From the NCBI GenBank assembly GCA_023078555.1, contig CM041198.1:5770924-5834923 (forward strand): a stretch of 64,000 nucleotides of DNA, read 5' to 3'. The position numbers were made by a program, and so were the translations under genes. Positions 33,598 to 44,107 of this stretch are shown in pieces. Source of the stretch: Ulva prolifera. Taxonomy: Eukaryota; Chlorophyta; Ulvophyceae; Ulvales; Ulvaceae. The notes under the pieces were generated by a model. It was not told where the DNA came from, did no database searches, and saw only the letters and a list, made by a program, of their open reading frames with translations. Within the stretch, counting starts at the first letter, position 1; each line of letters starts with the position of its first letter.

Positions 33598-33668
33598 CAT
33601 AGCTGGACCGTTACTAGACTCATCTCGTGCTTCACCGTGGCGATCGAGCAGTGGTTCCGATAGGGCTT

Positions 33669-33706
33669 TACAAAAGAGCGAACGGGAGAAAATAAACACT
33701 GAAAGG
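33669..33706 (-). mobile_element. LINE-A tail remnant
   Basis: TTACAAAAGAGCGAACGGGA and then AAATAAACACTGAAA match the LINE-A tail reverse complement. Flanking duplication not found. A related GAGTGAACGGGAG occurs at 33763, between two AGGCCCCGAAC repeats. Confidence 0.6.
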
Positions 33707-34525
33707 GAAGTTGTTAGATAACACCGACTTGGCAGCTGCTACCAGGCCCCGAACCTGAATGAGTGAACGGGAGGCCCCGAACATTATATCTCTATATCTC
33801 GATCACATCTGTGTTATCCACGTATCGCCGACACGTGTGCGTGTTAATTTTTCTCCGCGCTTGGGCTCTGTATTATGGCTCTGGCTTCGGCGAGTCGTCC
33901 TGAGAAAGAAAGCACTTCTGCAAGCTGGAGCAGTGCTGCCCTCAGCGTCCGAATGATGGTATTTCACCCACTGTACCCATGATCACGCATGCGCTCGTAA
34001 GAGGCGATGCTGAACGTGCAAACCTTGGACGCATGACTTCAACCTCGGACCATCGACGCCGAGCTTGTGCACATCTTCCTTTGGTGATTGGGCACACATC
34101 TCACACCCGGCGCCCTCGACCGTCCAAGGCTGCCGTGTTCTTCGCCCTCCCTGTCGACTCGCACTTGAGCAAGCCCCACTCATCTAGCAGCGTCCCTGCG
34201 CGCGTGGCACGCGTTATGGCCCATGCATAGCTATATGAGTAACGTCTGTAGCCCGAGGCTGCCGGCCTATGCACTGGTGACAGGTCTGTTCATGTGTTCC
34301 ACAACACTAGCATGAGTTGGTTTGTTTACTAGCTTGGCCATATACTGGCCTGGCATGTTGTAAAGTTGGTACACAACACTGGGTAATCACAGCCCGCACT
34401 CGATAGATACTGACATACGGCTTTCCCTACCAGGGCTCAAACACAATGTGAAACACACACAACATCATGTGTATGTTTTTGCCTCTAATAAACCCAATGA
34501 AACTGGTGTGCAGGTTGAAGAGAGG
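33707..34525. other. Region upstream of Pro-rich gene 1
   Basis: From about 34277 it resembles 56797 onward in copy B (GGTGACAGGTCTGTTCATG, GCATGAGTTGGTTT). Immediately 5' of the ATG, ACTGGTGTGCAGGTT is conserved in both paralogues, either 5' UTR or an intron acceptor. The promoter probably lies here. Confidence 0.5.
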
Positions 34526-35350
34526 ATGAAGGCCACTGCCATGTTAGCTGCCCTTGTGGCCACCCTGGTAATGTCTGGTTCCTGCAGTGCCCGGACGCTC
34601 GATGTCTCTTCAGGCAGTAGCAGGGAACTGCAGCAGCTCCGGTTTTCCTTCAGCACCTCCGGAGGTACCACCGGAGGTAGCACCGGAGGTGGTGTTGTTA
34701 ATGAGGCCACGACAAGTGATGCCTCAGAAATCGATGCTGATGCTGAAGTTTCCGAATTCTCGGCCCCTGGAGGTGTCCTGACTGAAGCTGCCGAACCGCC
34801 CCCACCACCCCCCCCAGAAGACGATACCCCACCCCCCCCACAAGATGACACCCCGCCTCCTCCGGCCGAAGGTACCCCACCTCCGCCGCCTGAAGACACC
34901 CCGCCTCCGCCGGCCGAAGGTACCCCACCTCCGCCGCCTGAAGACACCCCACCTCCTCCGGCTGAAGTCACCCCGCCTCCGCCGGCCGAAGCCACCCCAC
35001 CTCCTCCAACACCTTCCCCCACACCGCTACCACCATCCGATATTAACCCGGAGCCCGATACTGCCACGCCCTCTGGACAGGCACCACCCATTGTTGAGGA
35101 CATCTTTGACAGAAATGACATGAGGGCACAGCCTGCACAGTTCACCTTCCAGAATTGTGGTTTTGATGGTGCAGCATGCTGTATCAGCAAGTTCCCATTC
35201 ACTGTGCCGTTCGGTTACTGCTTTGGTGCCCGGGTGTGTGAGACAGACACCACCTACCCACGTTGCACTGATGTGACCCCCGGTGCGACATGTGGTGTTG
35301 CTCCTCAACCTGGTATCAAGATCGGGGAGACCTGCAATTTCTCATTCTAA
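34526..35350 (+). CDS. Secreted Pro-rich protein with 8-Cys C-terminal domain, paralogue 1
   Basis: 274 residues. Signal peptide residues 1-22 (MKATAMLAALVATLVMSGSC then SA) with a likely cut after ARTL-preceding Ala. A short Ser/Gly region follows, then a Pro/Glu/Asp/Thr repeat block (units such as PPPPEDT, PPPAEGT; residues about 90-170), then a compact domain of eight Cys: C-x6-CC-x12-C-x5-C-x8-C-x8-C-x13-C. Extracellular, hydroxyproline-rich-glycoprotein type, likely a cell wall or matrix component. I do not recognise the 8-Cys domain. The ATG at 34526 is chosen because it begins the signal peptide; the frame upstream has no ATG. A paralogue lies at 57039-58235. Confidence 0.85.
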   Translation: MKATAMLAALVATLVMSGSCSARTLDVSSGSSRELQQLRFSFSTSGGTTGGSTGGGVVNEATTSDASEIDADAEVSEFSAPGGVLTEAAEPPPPPPPEDDTPPPPQDDTPPPPAEGTPPPPPEDTPPPPAEGTPPPPPEDTPPPPAEVTPPPPAEATPPPPTPSPTPLPPSDINPEPDTATPSGQAPPIVEDIFDRNDMRAQPAQFTFQNCGFDGAACCISKFPFTVPFGYCFGARVCETDTTYPRCTDVTPGATCGVAPQPGIKIGETCNFSF

Positions 35351-36002
35351 TGTGGTTGTACAATTGTACGAACTCCATCATCAATACATAGTGCAAATGC
35401 TGAGCAAGCGTTTGTATGTTACGACGCAGACCTAGTTGAATGATTTATGTGATTGCATAAAAAAGTATTGTTTGTTGTCTTAAATTGCGGTGGTTATAAC
35501 GTGTAATTTCTGATTTATTGATGAGTTTAGTATGAACTGTGATTGTGATGATTTGCTGACGTGAACAGTTTGTAATATCAGATGTGTGCAACTGCCTTCC
35601 ACAAGTAGCACAAAAGCTGTTGTTAGTGTACAGATTGTTTTGGAATGTGGTGACATACACTTGACATCCTGTAGGCACTGAGATTCATCCAGCCATATGA
35701 CCAGCATGCTCCCTGGATGGTTACTATAAACACCATAGACTCTGTCATGTCCACGCCTGTTCATGTAATGGCTACGTAACGACATGCAAGCACATGGTTC
35801 CTCATCTGTCAACCCCCACCCGGCCTTTGAAGATGCGGTCTCTATCCCCCAACTGATGGCATGGTATGGCAAGGGAAAATTGCCCACATAATCATTGTTC
35901 AGCTCGTAGCGTTTATTTTGCTGATGTTGTATACTTGGAATGTGTTGCCGTTTGCCATTCTTTGCTTGCCAGGCTACATGTTTATCTTATGCTCGCCCCA
36001 CA
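35351..36002. other. 3' flank of Pro-rich gene 1
   Basis: AT-richer than the surroundings, with no gene seen. Ends at the hAT-like element's target site GCCCCACA. Confidence 0.4.
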
Positions 36003-37578
36003 AGGGGGGTCGGCACTCAGGCCTTATGCACGTCCAATTGAACCGCGAGCAGCTCAGAACGCTCGAGACATCGCTGGGAACGTCTATAGACTCACAATGA
36101 CCTTCTGAATGCTGCTGTATCTTTTGTTAAACTCGCTGGGCGAAATGGACCTTTGGCCCGAAATCCGTGTGCATGGCTGGGCGAAAAGCCCCATTGTGCC
36201 CAGCGAGCGCGAGAACGCGCCCAGCGGGACCGGAAGCATGCCCAATGGCCTCAGAACACCCTTATATGCCTGTAATGCATCCTGATGCGTTATAAATGGT
36301 CTATGTGTTGCTGCGGGCGGTACTAGTACATGCTCTGCCATGTTTGCTTCCCTTGGACACCATCGACCGCGTAGTTAGGAGCTACTACACACAGAATAAT
36401 TACCGGAGATAGTTGACATGGCTTTCCGGGTCTGGCGAGACTGTTGCTTGCCCGATGTGGCTGGGGGGCAGCTTGGCTGCTGCAATTTGTACTCCACAGC
36501 GCTGGGCGTTGTCAACAGTTGATCACAACAGAGCCAAGCACAGGTTCTACAGCACATCAGATTGCCATGTCCTGATAGCATGTGTGATACTTGTCCTTCC
36601 ATCCAGCGTATTTGTGATGACCTGGTTGCATACATGTGTGACTCTGTACCACTGGAAATCAGTGTATCGCCTTCGTCAACAGATCAGGCATGTTTAGGAC
36701 CATGGCAGAGTCTTAAGGACCATGGCAGACTGTCTCTGGTAACACTGTGCGTGGATCTACTGCATGATGGTGTGGATTCAGGCGAACAATGACGTGCCTA
36801 CGCAAGCCTTCCATTCTGTAGAATGGTGTTTGCTTGCAGACCATGCTGATGATAGGCATGTACATTTCAAATTTGTATTCTGATCGCTTTTGAAGAACAT
36901 GTCTGGTCGGTGGTGCTGCTGTCCCTTCGATCTTAAGGTGCAAAGGTGCACTGCTATGCAGTGTAGCATGCTACACTGACTGACCCGGAGGTTCACTCAG
37001 TACCGTATGGGCAGGCACCAAAGCGTGGGTAGTCTCACAACAATGCCATCTTAAGATGAAGTTCACAACACTGGAGCTGCTGCGATGTTTTGAGCATCTC
37101 AGCAAGGAGCACGTCGCCCACCTGCTCTTTGATCACCACACAAGACAGCTGCATATGTGCCAATAGTCCGGTAAGCTAGTCGAAATCATGGTAATCGATG
37201 GGATGTTTCCCGGTAGTATGGACGCCCGCCATGACGCTGGTCGGACGCGAACACCGCACGGTGACACAAGTCGAGGTGGCAGCCAGTTGAACATCAGGGC
37301 AACATATTATGGTGTTTTTCGAGTGCTCTCTGCCCACTGAGCACGATGGGCATACGCTGGGCACCGTTTGAGGCCATCTGAGGCGTCGCTGGGCAAAACG
37401 GGCTTTTTGGTCCAAAAATCCCGGTTTCGCTGGGCGTTTTCACCTGTTTCGCCCACACTACATACAATCGATTCAGAAGGTTATTGCGAGTCTATAGGAC
37501 TTTTCCTTGTGTTCTGGAGCGCTCTGAGGTGCTCGCGGTTCAATTGGACGTGCATGAGGCCTGAGTGCCGACCCCCCT
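36003..37578. mobile_element. 1.58-kb hAT-like non-autonomous element
   Basis: The terminal inverted repeats start AGGGGGGTCGGCACTCAGGC; 22 bp are perfect, about 48 bp have one or two mismatches, and weaker similarity extends past 100 bp on both sides (CGCTGGGC repeats). Flanked by a perfect 8-bp duplication GCCCCACA (35995-36002, 37579-37586). No transposase found; inner frames (36375-36635, 36713-36943) match nothing. Absent from copy B. Confidence 0.88.
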
Positions 37579-38382
37579 GCCCCACACTCTGTAACTGGCG
37601 GTCCCTATGCCAGGAGTGCCAATGATAGGACACGAACTGTTACGGTAACCGGAACTTTGCATCTGTAGTGACACGATGTGTATGACATGTCACGCCATTT
37701 CGGTAGCTGGGCCCGTAATGAGTAAAGCTGCTGGCATGCCACTCACGAAGTACTATGTAGGCATCCTATCCTCATCAGGTGACAATTGACTCTCCAGGGT
37801 TGGTGATTCCGTTCGGCGCTTTCGTTCAACAGGACTGTGAGTAACGAAGTGGTTACATTGCTCAACTGCTACATTGGTGTCGGAGGAGGTGGTGAACATG
37901 CATAAGGGTGCTGTGGAATGGTATGACGGTGCAGACCATCACCAATACAGCGTCTTGCTACCGCTGTAGCGTCCACCCAGTTACAAATCCGCAGACAATC
38001 ACAAATCCGAAGACGGGTCGCGCGTCCTCGCTCCAACCCAGGCAAACACACTGCACCCGTGCACGTTCACCACCCCACGCACATGCACCCTGCCCCGCAT
38101 CGCATCCTCAGCAGGGCAAGCACGCAAACCAGCATGGCCCGCCCTCCTCCAACTCCCCACAAGCCCACCCTCAATATATACATACACTGAGTGCGATGGC
38201 GTTGATGGTGTCTGGTTGTGTAGTCCCAGCGGCGTACCCTGCCTCCCTGCCCCTCCAGGGTGCCCTGGAATCTGCCAGATGTGACCAGACAGTGGCCTGT
38301 GCCCGGGCAACTGCATCAGCTGTGTACGCGGCATCTGCGGGCACCCTACCTTTCCGACTGCCTCGGAGAATCACGGCTGCCC
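37579..38382. other. Intergenic region, partly duplicated
   Basis: From about 38080 it aligns with 58920 onward in copy B (CTCCAACTCCCCACAA; GCATCAGC, CGGCATCTGCGG). This is the 3' flank of the FAD synthase gene. No gene seen. Confidence 0.5.
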
Positions 38383-41300
38383 TCACACGAGGGTGTCCGT
38401 GTCGCGAAGTACAGACAGGATCTGCTCGCCACCGCCCCCGTGCTCGCCCAACACCTCGCGATACCGGCCCACCGCGCGGTCGAGCTGCGCGCTGTCCTTT
38501 GACTCGAAGCTGATCACGACCACAGGGCCGTGCTCCGGTGACGCGACGGGGTAGCTCCCCGCCGCGACGTCCGGGAACTCCCCGACGATCGCCTCAAACA
38601 CCGGCGCGATGCTCGCCTCATCCCCGGACTGCACCTTGATCAGCCTGCACACACCCACCTGTCAGCCCCTCTTTCGATGTACGTCTACAGGTGTACTTTC
38701 AAAGGACCGAGGCCGGGCGTGGTGCCGGTTCTCAGAATCCTTTCTCAAACCTGTTCACTCAATCATGGCACTAGGGTGGTCACGAGCTCGCACTACGGCT
38801 AGACCAGCATGTGTATGGATGCACTCATCAAGGACAGAGGAAGGGAATGATCGTAGGTACCACCGAAGGCGTATGTAGTTACAAAGGGCAGAGCCGGGTC
38901 ATGGAGCTGGTTCTCGGATTCGACTCAAGCCCGTGTACGTATGCATGTGTGTTTTCATGTACATGTATACATACACATCTAGGCGTACTCCGGCTTGTGT
39001 CTGTGAAGTACACTGCAGCCGCCCGTGGAGTGGCCGCCGACGAGCCTCTCGGACTGTCCTAGAGCTGGGACCGCCGCATCACCGCCGCTATAGCGCACAG
39101 CATGCAGCAACCAAGTAGGGCAGACGCCACGAGATACGTGCTGCGGTGCCACCTCGGTCGCGGTGCGTCCCCGCAATCCGCCCGGCCCCGCCACGGCTAT
39201 CTCCTGTTCTGTTGACCCCGGCAGCTCCTTCATGTGCACTACCCCCTCGTGGGCAGCAAAACGACTGCGCAGTCGCAATCCTGATCACATAGGACGCGAC
39301 CCTGCCGGACTGAGGTGTGGGTGCGGTTGTAGTGTGACCGTGTGTGTATGTGTTGCTGTTGATTCGGATGAGATTTGGTTTGGGTGTCTGTCTCCTCCCG
39401 TTCGCTTGTAAACTGCGCAGACGCACGACAGTGCAAAGCACAGCACGGCGTTACGTGATGGCACAGATACCGATCCTCACAAGCCCGTGCCGCAGAATCC
39501 CCCACATGGAAGCCTGGGGGGAGGGGGGGATGCGCACCTGTTGTGGTACTGGGCGGTGGTGGTCCCGCCGAGGCGCTGCAGCTGCGCACGGAGCGGCCCC
39601 CACTTTGCGCGCACGAGCTCCGGCACCCCCGGCAGCACAAACACGTTGCCGACCTGCAGCAGCGGGAAGGGGCTCTCCCGGCCGTCGGGCAGGGTGTGCG
39701 GCAGCAGCTCGGAGCAGCCCTCCGGCACGCGCGCCATCTTCAGGTGGCTCTCCGTGACCTGCACCCTCGCACTGTTGTTGGGTCTTCCGGCCCGACCACA
39801 TTGAACACTTCCGAACCTTCAGGTTTACAGTGCAGGCGGCAGCCCTGGACGCTTATTGCACAGCGGCCTCGCACCCCGCGGCGTGAATGTGTGCGCATGC
39901 GGCGCGAGCCCGACACGGCCAGGCGCGCAAGACGGAGTCACAGCTTGAGATGAATAACAGCATTGCCCGGTGTGTTTTCACGAAACGGTGCCCGCGGTCA
40001 TCTCGTGGTCCCCAAATTGCGGTGACAAGGCAGCTCCAGAGCTGCCGCATGTGTCTACCGGGGCGCATCCGGAAGGGGAGGGGTGTGATCTGTGTGTCAG
40101 GTGAACAGCAAGGCGGGCAGCCCCAGAACAGACCTCGGGGCTCAGGCCATTGCATGACAGAGCGCCGAATCAACTACTAGGCGCTGTAGAGGTGGGCCAC
40201 GCCGGTGGGGCGCGTACGGCATCGCCGAAGTAGCCACGCAGGGCAGCCTCGAAGGCCTGGTGCGTCGCGACGCGGGTGCCCGAGGCCGCCGCGACGGCCT
40301 CTATCGTGCAGTCGTCAACTGTCGGGCCGACGCCGCCGCACGTGATCACCGCGTCCGCGGCCTCCATCAGCTCCCCCAGCTCCCTGCACAGCATGCAGCA
40401 CTCTCGGCACAGCCAGCTCCACGGCCGTAACGCAGACGCGCACGCGCGGACTCTCTGAGCTGGACGCGCATCGTCATGTGCATGCATGTGTTCCATGCAA
40501 GGAGGATCCGGCGTGACAGTGCCGGGCATGCGGAGGGATGTCCGATCCATGGAAACCAACATGGCTGCATGGCGATGGGGGCTACTGGACGTACTCCCGT
40601 TGGACCGTATCCGCAACCCCGACCACCGCCGACATTAAGATCTGCGTCATCGCGTGGCGACTTGGACATCAACAGCAGATACGCGCACGGTCGTATTCAC
40701 AGGTACCGGCAGCCGCAGACACTTGCGCTCCACACAGCGTGGCACCCACTCACCAGCTCAAGTGCGGCCGGTGGCAGCAATAGCGTCACACTGCAGTGCA
40801 CCTCGCCGGGCCGGTGTGAGCTCTCTGTGCTCCTGACCTCAGAGGCAGCGACAGCCAGCCGTGGCCGACATTCACTTCCGGGCCAGGACGAGGGCTATGC
40901 CGACTGCAGTGCAGCCATTGCACATGTGCGATGACAAACCGGTGACTCGCACACCATCCCCACCAACACCTCAACACTACCGTCATACATTATTGCTATT
41001 ATTCCGCATGTGCGAGGCAGCTCTGGCGAGTGCATGCCCTCACCCATAACACACTCCCCCCAGCCGACATGCATCGTCATGTTTCAAGGTACATCTCAAC
41101 AGGGACCAGTTGCGTTGCGGCAAACTGCTATGCACCACGTCCGCCCTTGCCACCGCGCCCGGTAGCCCGCACAGCCGTCTCAGCACGAGGCTCCTCTGGC
41201 GAGTTCGCCAGCTGCCATCCTTCGATGGCTGCACCTCCTGAACAAACCGAACGAAGTATTGGCGCGCTGTTGACATCTGGAGCACACCGCGCGATCGCAT

Positions 41301-43253
41301 CGACACTGTCCGGAAGCACAACCGCCTTCGTGACGCGCCACCCGAGCTTGTGCAGCTCCGCACAGAGGAACGGCGAGTTGACGTCGGTGACCTTGCCGGC
41401 GAGGAGTTCGTCTCCGATGATCGCGAGCGCCGCCCGCGGCGCGTGCTCGGCGCCCGTGCTGTGCTGCCGCCGCACCGCGCCGCCGTTCGCGCGGCCGGTT
41501 CGCTCCAGCCGCCCGTCTGCACACCGCAGCATAATAAACCAAAACATTCCCAGGGAACGGGCCATTCATTTGACAGAGCACCGAAGCTGACTACGGAGCG
41601 TATCGATCAATGCGGAGCACAGCAACAGACCACACAATGGCGGGCCGCTGTTCAGCAGCGCACTGGAGCAGACGAGTAGGCACAGCAGGCGAAGCGCAGC
41701 ACAGCGTGCAGGAGGTGCGGGTGGCAGTGGACTCGCCGCCTCATGACCAGCAGCGTGGGCGGCTCGGGTGTGGGGCATCCGGGCTGTGGGCGCTGTGTAT
41801 GCTCCCGGCTGAGGAGGACCTGAGGAAGCGCCCGGACAGTGTCACCGCAAAGCATGGCCGGGGCTACGAGCATGCAACTCCAAAGGGGCAGACGCTACGA
41901 TTGCGAGGCGGCTACAAGTGGCGACGGTGGGGACGGGCATCGATGCATGTGCCCACGGCCTCGGGGACGAGACGATCGCGGTGCAAGGCAGAGCGAGCCT
42001 TGGAGGAGCGTGCTCACTCGCTTCTCTGGCGCAGGGGCAGGCTGTCGGGACACGCTGATGGTTGGTCATGGTATCATGCTCTTCGTGCACTTGCCATTGG
42101 CCAGTTCGACTGCAAAAACAAAGGCGAAGCAGATGGCGTGGAAGCGGTGAGGCAGGGCGTGCCATTGAGAGTGTAAGCTGGCGCGTACGAGCCATCTGAC
42201 CGGCGGAGGGCGCTGTTGGGGGCGGTGTCCCTTGTCGTCCCGAGGGACGTGTAGCCCTCGAGGTAGAGGTGGCAGAACTTGGCTTCGACGGCTCTCAGGT
42301 AGGCCCAGACGTCGCTGTATGCCCAGTTGAGCACCGGGTTGACTCGCATGAAGGGTGGCCAGCCCCTGCTTGATGGGCAGAAAAAGTCCTGCAGTGATTG
42401 AAGGCAGGTGAGAGACACCACGGCGTGGTACTGTGAGCGCACAGAGTGACGTAGGCCGCATCTAGACGCTGGTACTGTGCTCTCAGGAAGCGGCACGGCG
42501 TAGACCGGGGTGAAGCAGTGGTCCTGTGCCCTGCCTGTGTGCTGGGTGTCATGAGCAAGCGCTACAGCTGCGCGGAGGGAGATTCGAGCATGTTGAAAGT
42601 TAGGAAATTTCACCTGATCCTTGCAGTTGGGATCACCGTGTCGTGTTCCCAGAAACACGGCCTTGATGGACCTCTGCTCGACCATCTCTCGCAGCCCCTC
42701 CTTGAATCCGCAGGTGTAGGTGTGCATGCTAAGATTATATTCCCTGTCACTCTCTTCAGCGAAATCTTGGACCTCTTGGAACTCATCCTTGCCAAGAAAG
42801 AAGAAAGTGTGAATGCCAGCTAGACCGTCATCTGCGGACCATGGCTCCCCTCTTGCCTGTTTCCACTCGCGCACGCCTTGCAGGAGAAGTCGAAGCACGG
42901 CGGTGCTATCTTTACCTCCGTTGAAACTGAATGCCAGCTGGGATGGCCTGGATGCCACTCAATGGGTTCCGTAAACGTTGCGAGCGTGCACTTCAGCGAG
43001 TGAATACACCGCGCGCAATCAGCTCCCTGCAACTAGGTAATACAAAGCAAAATAGTCACTTCATAACTTTGTGTGAGCCTGCAGTCATATCTGCGCAGCA
43101 TTTCTGATGCAGAAGCTGTTCACACCCGAAGAGCTCCAGGGAGCGAGTAATCATGTCCACGGCATGTCTCACATGGCGGTCTAGATGATCGCCATCGGAA
43201 GCACCCGCATTGTTACATTTTCCATTTGACGCGCATGGCCCAAATTTACTCAT
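38383..43253 (-). CDS. FLAD1-like: FAD synthase (PAPS-reductase domain + MoCF-biosynthesis-like domain)
   Basis: Makes FAD from FMN and ATP. Seven exons (transcript order): 43253-43126, 42947-42614, 42388-42163, 41516-41288, 40383-40218, 39758-39538, 38644-38383. They total 1566 nt and encode 521 residues, in phase throughout. The N-terminal PAPS-reductase/FADS domain has the PP-loop SFNGGKDST (about residue 50), then LGTRHGDP, PPFMRVNPVLNW, GYTSLGTTRDT and PAYTLNDGRLERTGR. The C-terminal MoaB/MogA-like domain has IIGDELLAGKVTDVNSPF, TCGGVGPTVDD, and EGCSELLP to the end. This domain order is that of plant homologues; the animal enzyme has the reverse order. Intron 3 appears to use a GC donor (42162-42161). 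The last intron holds LINE-A and LINE-B pieces. Confidence 0.9.
38690..38960 (-). mobile_element. LINE-B 3'-end remnants (two, intronic)
   Basis: Two pieces: CTTTCAAAGGACCGAGGCCG (38697) through CATGGCACTAGG, and AGTTACAAAGGGCAGAGCCG (38877). The same pair lies in copy B at 59474-59660, so they predate the segmental duplication. Confidence 0.65.
39278..39411 (+). mobile_element. LINE-A 3'-end insertion in the FAD synthase intron
   Basis: GGACGCGACCCTGCCGGACT, a short TG tract, GATTCGGATGAGATTTGGTT, ending CTTGTAA. Flanked by ACTGCGCAGTCGCA (39264-39277) and ACTGCGCAGACGCA (39412-39425). Copy B has the uninterrupted site of equal length at about 59968-60020. Confidence 0.88.
39772..39852. mobile_element. 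Decayed hAT-like MITE remnant
   Basis: TTGTTGGGTCTTCCGGCCCGA then CACATTGAACA and GCAGCCCTGGA follow the layout of the 102-bp MITE at 24964. Its counterpart in copy B (62397-62520) is split by a palindromic element. Confidence 0.6.
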
Positions 43254-44107
43254 ACGTGCCTTGCTAAGCCGGAGGAGACCGCGCAGGACAGGACAGTATC
43301 AGTTCGAGTTCTAAGCGGAGCGGCTACTGCAGTTCGCGATCACGCAGGGGGCGATGCACATGATTATAGCAACAGTCATATGCTTGGCATCTGGACGTGA
43401 GATGGACGTGTGTGAGTGAGATACTCCTTTCCCGGGCACCCCTGACCCCGGGATACTGTCCATTGGGCCCTGCGGCCACACTTTGCGGAGACGGGTGCTA
43501 CATCCTGCATACGACTTGGCCGATAACGCTAACTGAGCAGTCACCTACATGTTCTCCTGTCTACACGTACCGCATGACTCGCCGTCGGGGACTCGTCTTG
43601 CCAGTCACCAGCGGAGTGTCGCTCGCGGTCAGCACTGCTGCGTTGAAAGTGGGATCCGGTCACGCACAACACATCTAACGAAAGCCACTATTCCATACCG
43701 ATGTTAGTAGCCTGACGGAAGAATTGCGTGTGAGAATGAAGCAGTGCCGTATGCACGGACCACGGATGTCCAGTCGTTCGTTATGTGGCAGGTTCGCCGG
43801 AACTGTGATGCGTTCCCGAGTTTGTTCTGCTGGCAGTCACATTCCAGATTCAAGCGCAGGTGGTACGCCCTTTTCATGTTCTTCATATCCTATTGTGACG
43901 ACGCAACGTCTGGTCGCCAGTGGAGACTTGAGGCTGACAACTATCTGCATTCGGGGCTAACTTGGTAGAACATATGCGCATGACCTCCGCAGTTGTCAAA
44001 TGTATATAAACGCTTTGTCGCCTAACCCGCTTATGTGCTGTCGTCAACGCACGAGGGCATATTGCAGTCCAGCAGTGCGCCATGCAGATCAGCAGTCCTG
44101 TGTGCAG
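43254..44107. other. Bidirectional upstream region of FAD synthase and the TPR gene
   Basis: Divergent genes start on either side. The first exon(s) of the TPR gene, with its ATG, should lie here; a Ser/Arg-rich frame near 43733-43900 (RMSSRSLCGRFAGT) is a candidate transit-peptide exon, but no splice junction could be fixed. Confidence 0.35.

Larger units (their letters stand above)
26683..40728. repeat. Segmental duplication, copy A
   Basis: Collinear with 48775-63358. Shared landmarks in order: sequence around 26690-27010; 27530-28430; region around 34277-34330; the Pro-rich protein gene; 38100-38400; FAD synthase exons 5-7 with their introns; end near 40728. Unique to this copy: copia element, hAT-like element, LINE-A in the last FAD synthase intron. 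Confidence 0.85.

Noticed and set aside
33745-33782. Direct repeat AGGCCCCGAAC flanking 16 bp that include GAGTGAACGGG of the LINE-A tail
   Set aside because: Lacks the TTACAAAA terminus common to all other copies, so it was not counted as a LINE insertion.
34465-35202. 245-codon antisense frame over Pro-rich gene 1
   Set aside because: Gly/Ser shadow of the Pro-rich coding strand.
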